Shown here in pieces: positions 7,638-16,772 of a DNA stretch of 35,204 bases; the stretch's first letter is position 1, and each line of letters starts with the position of its first letter. Source of the DNA: Acidobacteriota bacterium. GTDB lineage: Bacteria > Acidobacteriota > Terriglobia > Acidiferrales > UBA7541. The DNA lies in NCBI GenBank assembly GCA_003223295.1, contig QHYM01000127.1, forward strand, positions 1 through 35,204, in the 5' to 3' direction. The position numbers and the translations under genes are program-made. A model generated the notes under the pieces. It was not told the origin of the DNA. It did not search any database and saw only the letters and a program-made list of their open reading frames with translations.

Positions 7638-10600
7638 ATGACGAAGCGAGTGGGCTTGGTTTCTTTTGTGGGAGCGATTGCAGTCTTCTGTGCCGCGGGC
7701 TTGGCGCCCGCCCAGCAGCCGCAGATCAGTCCTGATGTGTACAACGAAATGAAATTCCGTTATATCGGGCCAGTGGGAAATCGCGCGACCGCGGTCGCGG
7801 GGATCCCCGGCAATCCCAATGTCTATTACCTAGGCGCGGCGTCGGGAGGGATTTTCAAATCCACCGACGGCGGCATCCGCTGGGATCCGATTTTTGACGA
7901 CCAGCCGGTTTCTTCGATTGGCTCGCTGGCGGTGGCCGCGAGCGACGCGAATATCGTGTGGGCGGGAACCGGTGAGTCGTTTATCCGAAGCCACATTTCC
8001 GTCGGCAGCGGGATTTACAAATCTTTGGACGCGGGGAAGACCTGGAAGCTGATGGGGTTGGAAAAGACCGGACGAATCGGGAATGTCGTGATTGACGCGC
8101 ATAACCCGGACATCGTTCTGGCGTGCGCGCTGGGGCACGCGTACGGCCCACAGCCGGAACGAGGCGTGTTCCGCACCACCGACGGCGGGAAAAACTGGGA
8201 AAAAGTTCTGTTCGTCGACGAGAACACCGGTTGCTCCGACATGGGCATGGATCCCAATAATTCGCGTACTTTGTTTGCAGGAATGTGGCAACTGGAAATT
8301 CACACCTATGGCCGCCGAAGCGGCGGACCCGGCAGCGGGTTGTTCAAGTCCACGGACGAGGGAGCGACGTGGAAACGTTTGGAGGGTCACGGGCTGCCCC
8401 ATGCCCCGGTGGGGAGAATTGCCGTCCGCGTGGCGCCGAAAGATTCGAATCGCGTTTACGCGCTGATCGAAACCGGCGATGGCGTACCGATGGACGGCAA
8501 GCCCACGCAAAGCGGGCAATTGTGGCGTTCCGATGACGGCGGAGAAAATTGGCAACTGGTCAATTCAGACCGGCAAATTCGCGGGCGCACGCACTATTAC
8601 ACGCGCGAGGAGATTTCCCCCGACAATGAAAACGAAGTTTATTTCTTTACTTCGGCTTTTTCGAGAACCCTCGACGGAGGGCGTACGCTGACGAACATGC
8701 CTGCGACTCCGGGTGGAGACAATCACGAAATGTGGATTGATCCCGCCAACGGGGACCGCATGGCGGTGGTGAATGATGGCGGCGTGAGCATCTCCGTCAA
8801 TCGCGGACATTCCTGGGACCGCATTCAACTGCCTATCGCCCAGATTTATCACGTGACGCTGGACGACCAGATTCCTTACTTCGTGTACGGAAACCGGCAG
8901 GACGGTCCATCGTTCCGCGGGCCAAGCAACAGCTTGCAATTTGGCGGCTTCGGAGGCGCACAAATCTCGCGGGGTACGTGGCATCCCGTGGCCGGTAGCG
9001 AAAGCGGTTTTGCGACTCCCGATCCTGTGGACAACACCATCATTTGGTCAACCGGAACGGGCGCCGGCAGCGTTGGCGGTTCTGTCGCGCGCTTCGATGA
9101 AAAAAATCACCAAGCCAGGGAAGTGGAAGTGTGGCCTGAGACAGTCTCGGGGGCGAGCGCCGCCGAAGTGAAATACCGCTTCAACTGGGAATTTCCCGTG
9201 ACCATTTCCCCGCATGACCACAACAAGGTTTATGTGGGCAGTCAGTTCGTGCACGTCACCACCGACGGCGGCAATAGTTGGCAAATTATCAGTCCGGACC
9301 TGACCCGAAACGACAAGAGCCGGATGCAAATCTCCGGCGGGCTCACGCCGGACAATATCGGCGTGGAATACGCGGGAACCGTGTTTGCGATTGCGGAATC
9401 GCCGAAAGAAGCCGGCGTGATCTGGGCAGGGACCAATGACGGCTACGTGCAAATCACGCGTGATGGCGGGAAGAATTGGACCAACGTCACAAAAAACATT
9501 CCGAATCTTCCGGATTGGGGAACCGTGAGCAATATCGAAGCCTCCCGCTACGATGCCGGGACTGCTTATATCACCTTGGATTTTCACCAGATGAACAATC
9601 GTGATCCGTTCGCCTATAAGACAACGGACTATGGGAAAACGTGGACGGCCATCACCAACGGAATCCCGCACAGCATGCTGAGCTACGCGCATTGCATTCG
9701 CGAGGACCCCGCGCGCAAAGGCCAGCTCTACCTTGGAACAGAGAACGGGCTCTACATTTCATTCGACGATGGAAAGAACTGGCAGTCGTTGCAAAGCGGT
9801 TTGCCGCACGCTCCCGTCTATTGGATCGCCGTGCAGGAGCGCTTCCACGACCTCGCGCTGGCGACGTACGGGCGCGGATTCTGGATCCTGGACGACATCA
9901 CGGCGCTCGAGCAGGTGACGTCGGAAATCCTGGCCACCAATGCGCATTTATTCGCTCCGCGCGATGTGTACCGCTTTCGGCCCGTCGCGCAGCCCGCGGC
10001 CGTTTCCTATGACCCGACGGCGGGGCACAATCCGCCTTACGGCGCGCCCATTAATTTCTATTTGAAGTCGAAGCTGGGCGAAAAAGACCGCGTGCGATTG
10101 ACGATCAGCGACGCTAGCGGAAAAACTGTGCGCGAAATCGAATGCCACGCGGCAAAAGAGGAAGGCGCTCGAAGGCCCGTGGGCCGAGGCGGCCCAGGCG
10201 GAGGCGGCGGTGAAGAAGGCGAGGGCGGTCCGCCGTGCGAAGTGAAGCCGGGCATCAACCGCGTCTGGTGGAACCTCGAATCCGAACCTGGCACGGAGGT
10301 TAAATTAAGAACCAGTCCTCTGTATGCCCCGGACGTGAAGATGGGACCGGAAGGTTGGCGGCCGGCTCCCGACGCGGGCCGCATTTCTCTTCTCGAGCCG
10401 CCTGGAACTTACACGGTGACGCTCACGGTGGGCGAAGAAAAGTTCACTCAGAAACTCAAAGTCCTGAAGGACCCGCATTCCGGTGGGACGGAGAGCGACA
10501 TCCAGACGCAGATGCAATTCCTCACCGGCTTGCGCGACGAAATGAATGCCATTGCCACGAGTGTGAATCCGATTGAATCGATTCGCGCGCAGCTTGCCGC

Positions 10601-10961
10601 ACTCGAGAAAGAACTGGGGACCGATGATACCGGCAAAGCCATTCGTAAAGCGGTCGATGAATTGGCGGAAAAGCTGACAAGCTTGGAGGAAAAAATCCTG
10701 CAGCTCAAGCTGACCGGAAAGGGGCAGGACTCCACGCGGTGGCCGCCGATGCTGGCGGCCAAAATCGCCTACCTTGCCGAAGAAACGGGCAGCTCTGATT
10801 TCTCGCCGACGACCCAGCAAGTGGCGGTTGGAGAAGAACTCAAAAAGCAGGGCAACCAATTTCAGCAGGAGTATCTGCAAATTCTGGCCAAAGACGTGAC
10901 TCCGTTCAATGCCATGCTGCGGGAGAAGAACATTCCGAATATCATCGTCAAGATGCCGTGA
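7638..10961 (+). CDS. Secreted BNR/Asp-box repeat protein (sortilin/VPS10-like beta-propeller)
   Basis: This 1107-residue exported protein has a signal peptide (cleavage near APA-QQ, residue 25). About eleven Asp-box repeats of the S/T-x-D-x-G-x-x-W type follow between residues 73 and about 715, for example KSTDGGIRW, KSLDAGKTW, RTTDGGKNW, VTTDGGNSW, ITRDGGKNW and KTTDYGKTW. These build one or two beta-propellers. ATYGRGFWILDD marks the end of the propeller region. A Gly-rich linker lies at about 848-866 and a charged, probably coiled-coil tail at about 955-1040. Such proteins are often annotated as glycosyl hydrolases, but no catalytic residues of a sialidase are evident, so protein or glycan binding is equally likely. 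GAGG precedes the ATG. The gene is followed by a gamma-glutamyltransferase 45 nt later. Confidence 0.85.
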   Translation: MTKRVGLVSFVGAIAVFCAAGLAPAQQPQISPDVYNEMKFRYIGPVGNRATAVAGIPGNPNVYYLGAASGGIFKSTDGGIRWDPIFDDQPVSSIGSLAVAASDANIVWAGTGESFIRSHISVGSGIYKSLDAGKTWKLMGLEKTGRIGNVVIDAHNPDIVLACALGHAYGPQPERGVFRTTDGGKNWEKVLFVDENTGCSDMGMDPNNSRTLFAGMWQLEIHTYGRRSGGPGSGLFKSTDEGATWKRLEGHGLPHAPVGRIAVRVAPKDSNRVYALIETGDGVPMDGKPTQSGQLWRSDDGGENWQLVNSDRQIRGRTHYYTREEISPDNENEVYFFTSAFSRTLDGGRTLTNMPATPGGDNHEMWIDPANGDRMAVVNDGGVSISVNRGHSWDRIQLPIAQIYHVTLDDQIPYFVYGNRQDGPSFRGPSNSLQFGGFGGAQISRGTWHPVAGSESGFATPDPVDNTIIWSTGTGAGSVGGSVARFDEKNHQAREVEVWPETVSGASAAEVKYRFNWEFPVTISPHDHNKVYVGSQFVHVTTDGGNSWQIISPDLTRNDKSRMQISGGLTPDNIGVEYAGTVFAIAESPKEAGVIWAGTNDGYVQITRDGGKNWTNVTKNIPNLPDWGTVSNIEASRYDAGTAYITLDFHQMNNRDPFAYKTTDYGKTWTAITNGIPHSMLSYAHCIREDPARKGQLYLGTENGLYISFDDGKNWQSLQSGLPHAPVYWIAVQERFHDLALATYGRGFWILDDITALEQVTSEILATNAHLFAPRDVYRFRPVAQPAAVSYDPTAGHNPPYGAPINFYLKSKLGEKDRVRLTISDASGKTVREIECHAAKEEGARRPVGRGGPGGGGGEEGEGGPPCEVKPGINRVWWNLESEPGTEVKLRTSPLYAPDVKMGPEGWRPAPDAGRISLLEPPGTYTVTLTVGEEKFTQKLKVLKDPHSGGTESDIQTQMQFLTGLRDEMNAIATSVNPIESIRAQLAALEKELGTDDTGKAIRKAVDELAEKLTSLEEKILQLKLTGKGQDSTRWPPMLAAKIAYLAEETGSSDFSPTTQQVAVGEELKKQGNQFQQEYLQILAKDVTPFNAMLREKNIPNIIVKMP

Positions 10962-11006
10962 GGGATGCTCTTTCAGATTTTGAGAGAAACCGGGAAGGAC
11001 AAAACC

Positions 11007-12686
11007 GTGCGAATTGTTCGCGGATGGATATTCGTTTTTCTCGCTGGTGCGATGTTGACGGGAAATAGTTACGGGCAAGACCGCAGCCAGACGCGCTCCA
11101 TGGTGATTTCGCGCAATGGGATTGTCGCTGCGGAATCGCCGTTGGCGGCGCAGGCAGGCGTACATATTCTCGAACACGGCGGCAATGCCGTGGATGCGGC
11201 CATTGCCACGAACGCCATGATGGGCGTGGTCGAGCCGATGATGAACGGCATTGGCGGAGATTTATTCGCCATCGTGTATGACGCCAAGGCCAACAAGCTC
11301 TACGGACTAAACGCCAGTGGCTGGGCGCCAAAGGGGTTGACCATCGAGTATTTGCAGAAGCAGGGAATTCGCAGCATGCCGCAACAAGGAGTGAATGCCA
11401 TCACCGTGCCGGGAGTGGTGGATGGTTGGCAGAAGCTAGCCGACAAGTTTGGGCGCAAGAAATTGGCGGAAGATTTGGCCGCAGCCATTCGAACGGCGCA
11501 GGACGGATTTCCCGTGCCCGAATGGACCGCGGCGTATTGGGCGGCGTCCGCCGATTACCTGCGCATGGACGACGCGGCAACGAAGACGTATCTGCCAGGT
11601 GACCATGCGCCCAAAGTGGGGGAAGTGTTTCGCAATCCTGATTTGGCATGGTCCCTCGAGCAGATCGCGCAGCACGGAAGGGACGCGTTCTATAAAAGCG
11701 AGATTGCGACAAAGATTTTGGAATCGATGAAGCGGCACGGCGGGCCGATGGTGGAGGCGGACCTTGCGGATTTCTCCAGCGAATTCGTCGAGCCCATTTC
11801 GACGACGTATCGTGACTGGACGGTCTACGAGTTGCCGCCCAACGTGCAGGGCCTCGCAGCCCTGGAGATGCTCAACATCATGGAGACGTTTCCTCTGGGG
11901 CAGAAAGATTGGGGATTCGGTTCGACCAACGCCCTGCATGCCATGATCGAGGCAAAAAAACTGGCGTATTCGGATTTGCTGAAATACATCGGCGACCCAC
12001 GAAAGCAGAAACTGCCGGTGGGTACGCTGCTTTCGAAAGAGTGGGCCGCACAGCGCGCGAAGCAAATCGATGCCGACCACGCGAACTGCGACGTTGCCGC
12101 CGGAGAAATACCGGCCGGGAACGACACCACGTATTTGAGCGTAGTGGACCGTGAAGGGAACATGGTGTCGCTGATTCAGAGCAATTACGAGTCGTTTGGA
12201 TCGGGCGTCGTGGCAGCGGGCACAGGTTTTGCGTTGCACGATCGTGGCGGCCTTTTCTCGCTGGACCCCGCATCGCCAAATGCCCTGGCGGGAAGAAGGC
12301 GGCCCCTGCATACGATTATCCCGGCGTTCGCACAGAAGGGCGACACGCGCGTGGCGTTCGGAATTATGGGCGGTTGGAACCAATCGCAGGCGCACGCGCA
12401 ATTCATGGCCAATCTGGCGGACTTCAAGATGAACATTCAGGCAGCGATGGAAGCACCGCGATTCACCAAACGTTCGTTCAGTGGTTGCGACGTGACGATG
12501 GAAAACCGGGTTGCACAAAAGGTGCGCGACGAACTGACCGCCAGGGGGCACAAGATCGAATTGAAAGGAATGTTTACAAGCGGGGTGGGCGGCGGACAGG
12601 CGGTGATGCGCGACTTCGCCACAGGCGTTAACTACGGCGCGTCCGACCCTCGCAAAGACGGCCAGGCAGTGGCGGAATTGCCATAG
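11007..12686 (+). CDS. ggt: Gamma-glutamyltransferase (gamma-glutamyltranspeptidase)
   Basis: This Ntn-hydrolase cleaves gamma-glutamyl bonds of glutathione and related peptides, normally in the periplasm. The precursor of 559 residues has a signal peptide (MRIVRGWIFVFLAGAM..., cleavage near SYG-QD). It carries the large-subunit signature AAESPLAAQAGVHILEHGGN, then the autoprocessing site GNDTTYLSVVD, where the first Thr (residue 374) becomes the N-terminal nucleophile of the small subunit. MVSLIQSNYESFGSGVV and the Gly-Gly pair in FGIMGGWNQ are also typical. GTG 11007 was chosen because GGAAGGA lies 7 nt before it and it yields a standard signal peptide; an upstream ATG at 10965 sits only 3 nt after the previous stop. 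It is probably co-transcribed with the BNR gene. Confidence 0.92.
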   Translation: MRIVRGWIFVFLAGAMLTGNSYGQDRSQTRSMVISRNGIVAAESPLAAQAGVHILEHGGNAVDAAIATNAMMGVVEPMMNGIGGDLFAIVYDAKANKLYGLNASGWAPKGLTIEYLQKQGIRSMPQQGVNAITVPGVVDGWQKLADKFGRKKLAEDLAAAIRTAQDGFPVPEWTAAYWAASADYLRMDDAATKTYLPGDHAPKVGEVFRNPDLAWSLEQIAQHGRDAFYKSEIATKILESMKRHGGPMVEADLADFSSEFVEPISTTYRDWTVYELPPNVQGLAALEMLNIMETFPLGQKDWGFGSTNALHAMIEAKKLAYSDLLKYIGDPRKQKLPVGTLLSKEWAAQRAKQIDADHANCDVAAGEIPAGNDTTYLSVVDREGNMVSLIQSNYESFGSGVVAAGTGFALHDRGGLFSLDPASPNALAGRRRPLHTIIPAFAQKGDTRVAFGIMGGWNQSQAHAQFMANLADFKMNIQAAMEAPRFTKRSFSGCDVTMENRVAQKVRDELTARGHKIELKGMFTSGVGGGQAVMRDFATGVNYGASDPRKDGQAVAELP

Positions 12687-12927
12687 CTGTGAAATCCCTT
12701 GCGAAAGATCCCGGTCGCAGGGCGTCAGGCTTGCGCAAGAGAGTTCCCTCGGTGAGCTTCCAAGAGGAAGATTGCTGCCATTCAGGGTCTCGTTGCCTGG
12801 CGCCATGGCGAAATATCGTGCTGATAATAAATGACTTAGCTCAGCTATCCTTGGTGGCAGAATTGCACCTGTCCTTTCGACCAGGGTGCGCCGCCCGCAG
12901 CCGAGCGACCTGGACGTGGAGATTCCC

Positions 12928-13314
12928 ATGGGACCCGTTCGAGTCGCACCGGGCCTTCTGCGCCTTCTGCCGCTTGCCGCTCTTTTGCTTGTTCTGACTC
13001 CTGCAAGTCCCGCGCAAACCGCGAGCGTTTCCGGCCGCTACCAGTGCACGCAAGCCAAAATGAAGGGCAAAGTCATTGCCTGCAACGCCGCGCCGCTGAT
13101 CTTGAAGAATGACGGGCACTTCGAATTGCGCGGCTGGGAAGGAAGCTATCTTGTCAATGGACAGTGGGTGGAACTGTCGGATTCCCTGATCAAGACGCGC
13201 GCGAAAATCGAGCCCGGGCACAAAATCGTGCTGCGCTACTTCGGGAAGCACGGGTTCGTGGACATGACCTATGAGCGCCGCGTAGTAGAGCTCGGAAAAA
13301 CGGCGCTGAGCTGA
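12928..13314 (+). CDS. Small secreted protein, unknown function
   Basis: This 128-residue product has a signal peptide (LLRLLPLAALLLVLTP, cleavage near SPA-QTA). The mature part contains two Cys residues (YQCTQ and IACNAAP), which could form one disulfide. The rest looks like a small beta-rich domain (HFELRGWEGSYLVNGQWVEL). ATG 12928 has GGAG about 7 nt upstream and places the signal peptide at the N-terminus; a longer frame from 12886 has neither. No family was recognised. Confidence 0.6.
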   Translation: MGPVRVAPGLLRLLPLAALLLVLTPASPAQTASVSGRYQCTQAKMKGKVIACNAAPLILKNDGHFELRGWEGSYLVNGQWVELSDSLIKTRAKIEPGHKIVLRYFGKHGFVDMTYERRVVELGKTALS

Positions 13315-13320
13315 CCGGCG

Positions 13321-13470
13321 ATGGAAATCAGCTTGAATTCTGTTTTGTTCGAAGAGCTCAAGGACAAGCCAGACGGCGGAGCCGAGGCCCGCATCGTGAT
13401 TATTCGCGAAAGCCGGAATCCGGATTCCGCGATTGGCGATGCCGCGTCAGACTTCTTTTCACCCGAGTAA
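13321..13470 (+). CDS. Possible 49-residue small protein
   Basis: The frame opens at ATG 13321, six nt after the stop of the secreted-protein gene and in the same reading frame, and ends at TAA 13470. The product begins MEISLNSVLFEELKDK, is acidic and has no signal peptide or Cys. It could be a separate small gene or the former C-terminus of the upstream gene beyond a nonsense mutation. No ribosome binding site is evident. Confidence 0.3.
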   Translation: MEISLNSVLFEELKDKPDGGAEARIVIIRESRNPDSAIGDAASDFFSPE

Positions 13471-13500
13471 ACTTTCCTGTCTGACTCCAAGAAGAGTTCT

Positions 13501-16500
13501 TCAGTTTGTTGGTGCGTGCCAGCCGCGGCCGCGAAGCACCTTGCCCGCGGTCACGCCGGTGACTTTGCCGTGATCATATTCCACTTGCCCATTCACGATG
13601 GTGAAGTCGATACCCTCGGACAACTGATCGGGCTTCACAAACGTGGCGTGATCGACGATCGTTGCCGGATCAAAGATGGTGATGTCCGCGAAGTAGCCGG
13701 GCTTCAGAAGTCCGCGGCCTTCGAGGTGTTCCCGTTGCGCGGGTAGCGAAGTGATTTTGCGGATGGCGGCCTCGAGAGGCAGAAGATGACCGTCGCGAAC
13801 ATAATGCCCGAGAAAGCGCGGCATGGAGCCCATGGTGCGGGGATGCGCATGCGCTTCGTAAGTAGGGCCGTCGAGTGACATTTCGTTGGCATCCAGGCCA
13901 ATGCTCGTCCAGGGCTGGCTGAGCCCCGTGCGCAAATCTTCTTCGCTGGCCATGAAATAAATCGCTCCCGTCTCCGCGGAGTCGGCGAGCACGAGATCCA
14001 TCAGCGTGTCTTCCGACGTTTTCTTCCAAACTTTTGCCACATCGTCGACCGTTTTCCCTTCGAACTGTTTCAATTCGGGTTTTTCCACGGAGGAAATCAG
14101 CACGCCGGCACCGCCGCCGCAATCATAAAAAAGGTTTTCCCAGTCGGGATGATCTCCGGCCAGTTCCTTTTTGATACGTGCGCGAACGGCGGGATCTTTC
14201 AGGCGTTCGAGTAACTTCTGAACGCCGCCATCCGCGACCCACGGCGGAAGGGCGGAGGCAAGCGCCGTCGCGCCAGCGGGATAAGGATACATGTCGGCGG
14301 CAATATCCAGCCCGGAATCGCGCGCATTTTGAATCGTAGCCGCGACATTCTTCATGCTGCCCCAGCGCGGCTTCCCGCTTACCTTCAAGTGAAAAACTTC
14401 CACGGGAAGATTCGCCTCGCGGCCAATTCGAATGGCCTCCGCGAGCGCAGCCATTTCCGAAGCGCCTTCGCTGCGCATGTGTGTGGCATAGAGACCGCCG
14501 TATTTGGACGCGACCTGGGCGAGTGCGATGAGCTCATCGGTCTTTGCATAAATATTTGGCGGGTAAATCAGCGCGCTGGAAACGCCCAACGCACCATCTT
14601 TCATGGCCTGCTCGACGAGCGCTTTCATCTGCTCAAGTTCGGCGGGCGTGGGTGCGCGGTCGTCGTCGCCAATGACCGCTTCACGGACCTGCGCCGAGCC
14701 GACGTATGTGCCGATGTTGAGAGGCGTTCCTTGTTTTTCCAGACGCTTGAAGTAACCGTCCAGCGTGGTCCAGTCGACGGTGAGTTTGTAATGATCTAAA
14801 AATGGCTTCATCGGCGCGATGGTTTTTTCACTTTGCGGCGCGATGGAACCACCCTCGCCCGTGATTTCCGTCGTGATTCCCTGAGAAAGTTTGCTGAGCG
14901 AGCGATTGTCGAGCAGCAAAGAGACTTCCGACTGGCCCAGCATGTCAATGAATCCTGGCGCGACGATGCGGCCCTGCGCATCGATTTCGCGTTTGGCGTG
15001 CGCATCGTGCAAGTCGCCCACCGCTGCGATTCTGTCGCCGCTGACCGCAACGTCCCCGGCGAACCACGGATTGCCTGCGCCGTCGACGATGTGGCCGTTG
15101 CGAATGAGGAGATCGTAAGCTGCGTCGGCGCTGGCAGAGCCACTGAGGTCGGCGTCATACGCGGCAGCGGCAATCTCTCCGAGCGCCTGGCCCGCAACCG
15201 TCTGCGCCGCTTCCATATCGGGAGGAAGCGTAACGTGATTGACGTAAGCTGCGAACGCCAGCTTCTGGTCGTCTTTGGTAATCACATAGCCGACCAGGCC
15301 CTTGCCGTTGAGCATCAATTTGCTGTTGAGCTTGTCTTCCGAGCCGAACGTCCCCGTTTTTGCGAACACATGGCCTGCGCCCACCGAATTAGTCTGAATT
15401 TTTGCGAGCGTCCCGTCTTTGCCGAGGATGGGGAGCGCTTTGAAAAAAACCTCATAATCGGGCCGCGTACTCCAATACGTTAGGTAATGCACCATGAAGT
15501 CGGGGCTGAAGAGGTCGGCCCAATCTCCGCCAGCGCCATCCCCTTGGCCGGCGCCGGAAAGGTCGAGCTTCACAGCCTGCAAAAAGTCGTGCTCGACATG
15601 GAATCCCGCATCGAGCGGATTCTTCGTGTCTTTTGCCACGAGAGCGCCGAGCAGATACGGACCCATTCCCGCATGCAGATTTTGGCTGACCTTCAGCGTG
15701 ACCTTGATTTCTTCGGAGAGCGGAGGAGAAACGTGCTCAGCAACTTGGTTTTCCGCAGTATAGAAACGCGTCAAGGGCACAAATTCGGCGGGCGCGGGAC
15801 CGGATGGAGACTTTACCTCAACGTCCGCGGCCACCAGCGCTTCGCGAAAAACCGTTTCGGCAAACTTTGTGGGTGAAGGCACAGCCACTGTCGCAGGTTG
15901 TGGCTTGAAGCCCACCGGGAGGCTTCCCGACAGCGTCACGATGATGGAGCCATCCGCGTTCGCCGCAAACTCCGGAGAATCGAACAAAGGCTTGGCTCCG
16001 GCCGCCGAAGTCATCACATGATTGACAAATTTGATGTAAGAGGTCTGAGGCGAAGTTGTGATCGAAACGGGATCTCCCTCTTTCGCGCCGGGCGTGCCAA
16101 TGAGATCGATCACGTTGTCGTTGATCATGATGGAGGACATCACCACGTTCGTGCCGCCTTCGCGCGGCCCATCAGGGAAGAGGCTCGCGTCAATCAACAC
16201 GCGGCCTTGAATTTTGTGAATGCCCTTAACGGCGACGTCTTTCGCAAGCTGCTTGATGACCGCCAGAGGATCCCCCGGCAACGCCGGGCCTCCGTACGAG
16301 TGATCTTCATCAACGAAAGCCAGCGTGCCGTCCGGCTGGATGCGATTCGAAAGATTGGGATCGCCGCTGGCCACAAGAATCAAGTCGCCCTTGAGCGTGC
16401 CGTGCTTATCGATAGGGCCAGTGCGGTAAACGCGCGTGTGGAAGCGGTAGTCTGCGCCAAGTTTCGCGAGGACCGTGCCCTCGGTAAGAGTCTTCGTCGT

Positions 16501-16737
16501 CGAAGCGGGGACAAAAAGTTTGTCGCCGTTGAGCGCATAGACAACTTTGCCGGTATCGAGCGAATAAAACTCGATGCCGAAGTTGGCGTGCGCGAATTCC
16601 GGGCGGCTCACGATCTTCTGGATGCGCTGCGCGAGCGAGTTTTCCGATTGAGCGCGAGCTGGGCCGGCCTGGAGTGCGAAGAAAAACAGAAGCAACACGG
16701 CGAAAGTGCTGAGCGTACCGCGTGTTTTGTTGTTCAA
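13501..16737 (-). CDS. Fusion: PBP4-type D-Ala-D-Ala carboxypeptidase + N-acyl-D-amino-acid deacylase-like amidohydrolase
   Basis: This 1078-residue exported protein joins two enzymes. A signal peptide (LLLFFFALQAGPARA) leads into a peptidase S13 domain (about 35-535) with all three penicillin-binding motifs: SxxK (S79-K82, VPASTTK), SxN (S351-N353, VSQN) and KTG (460-462). From about residue 541 an amidohydrolase domain of the D-aminoacylase type follows (DLLIRNGHIVDGAGNPW, APGFIDMLGQSE, YATHMRSEG, VFHLKVSG, HPRTMG). Metal ligands H753, H783 and D949 are kept. However, the usual HxH after GFID is Leu600/Gln602, and the bridging Cys of GNCG is Gly629. TTG 16737 was chosen for its AGGAGG 8 nt upstream; the longer frame overlaps the previous gene. 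It starts 35 nt after the dipeptidase stop. Likely role: trimming D-Ala from peptidoglycan stem peptides and processing the released D-amino compounds. Confidence 0.85.
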   Translation of the reverse strand: MNNKTRGTLSTFAVLLLFFFALQAGPARAQSENSLAQRIQKIVSRPEFAHANFGIEFYSLDTGKVVYALNGDKLFVPASTTKTLTEGTVLAKLGADYRFHTRVYRTGPIDKHGTLKGDLILVASGDPNLSNRIQPDGTLAFVDEDHSYGGPALPGDPLAVIKQLAKDVAVKGIHKIQGRVLIDASLFPDGPREGGTNVVMSSIMINDNVIDLIGTPGAKEGDPVSITTSPQTSYIKFVNHVMTSAAGAKPLFDSPEFAANADGSIIVTLSGSLPVGFKPQPATVAVPSPTKFAETVFREALVAADVEVKSPSGPAPAEFVPLTRFYTAENQVAEHVSPPLSEEIKVTLKVSQNLHAGMGPYLLGALVAKDTKNPLDAGFHVEHDFLQAVKLDLSGAGQGDGAGGDWADLFSPDFMVHYLTYWSTRPDYEVFFKALPILGKDGTLAKIQTNSVGAGHVFAKTGTFGSEDKLNSKLMLNGKGLVGYVITKDDQKLAFAAYVNHVTLPPDMEAAQTVAGQALGEIAAAAYDADLSGSASADAAYDLLIRNGHIVDGAGNPWFAGDVAVSGDRIAAVGDLHDAHAKREIDAQGRIVAPGFIDMLGQSEVSLLLDNRSLSKLSQGITTEITGEGGSIAPQSEKTIAPMKPFLDHYKLTVDWTTLDGYFKRLEKQGTPLNIGTYVGSAQVREAVIGDDDRAPTPAELEQMKALVEQAMKDGALGVSSALIYPPNIYAKTDELIALAQVASKYGGLYATHMRSEGASEMAALAEAIRIGREANLPVEVFHLKVSGKPRWGSMKNVAATIQNARDSGLDIAADMYPYPAGATALASALPPWVADGGVQKLLERLKDPAVRARIKKELAGDHPDWENLFYDCGGGAGVLISSVEKPELKQFEGKTVDDVAKVWKKTSEDTLMDLVLADSAETGAIYFMASEEDLRTGLSQPWTSIGLDANEMSLDGPTYEAHAHPRTMGSMPRFLGHYVRDGHLLPLEAAIRKITSLPAQREHLEGRGLLKPGYFADITIFDPATIVDHATFVKPDQLSEGIDFTIVNGQVEYDHGKVTGVTAGKVLRGRGWHAPTN

Positions 16738-16772
16738 AAGAAAGTCCTCCTCAAACGAATCCGGCAGCGCGG

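Noticed and set aside
11436-12929. 497-codon open frame opposite the gamma-glutamyltransferase gene
   Set aside because: It lies antisense to a gene with clear catalytic motifs; its product is Arg/His-rich without recognisable domains, typical of GC-rich shadow frames.
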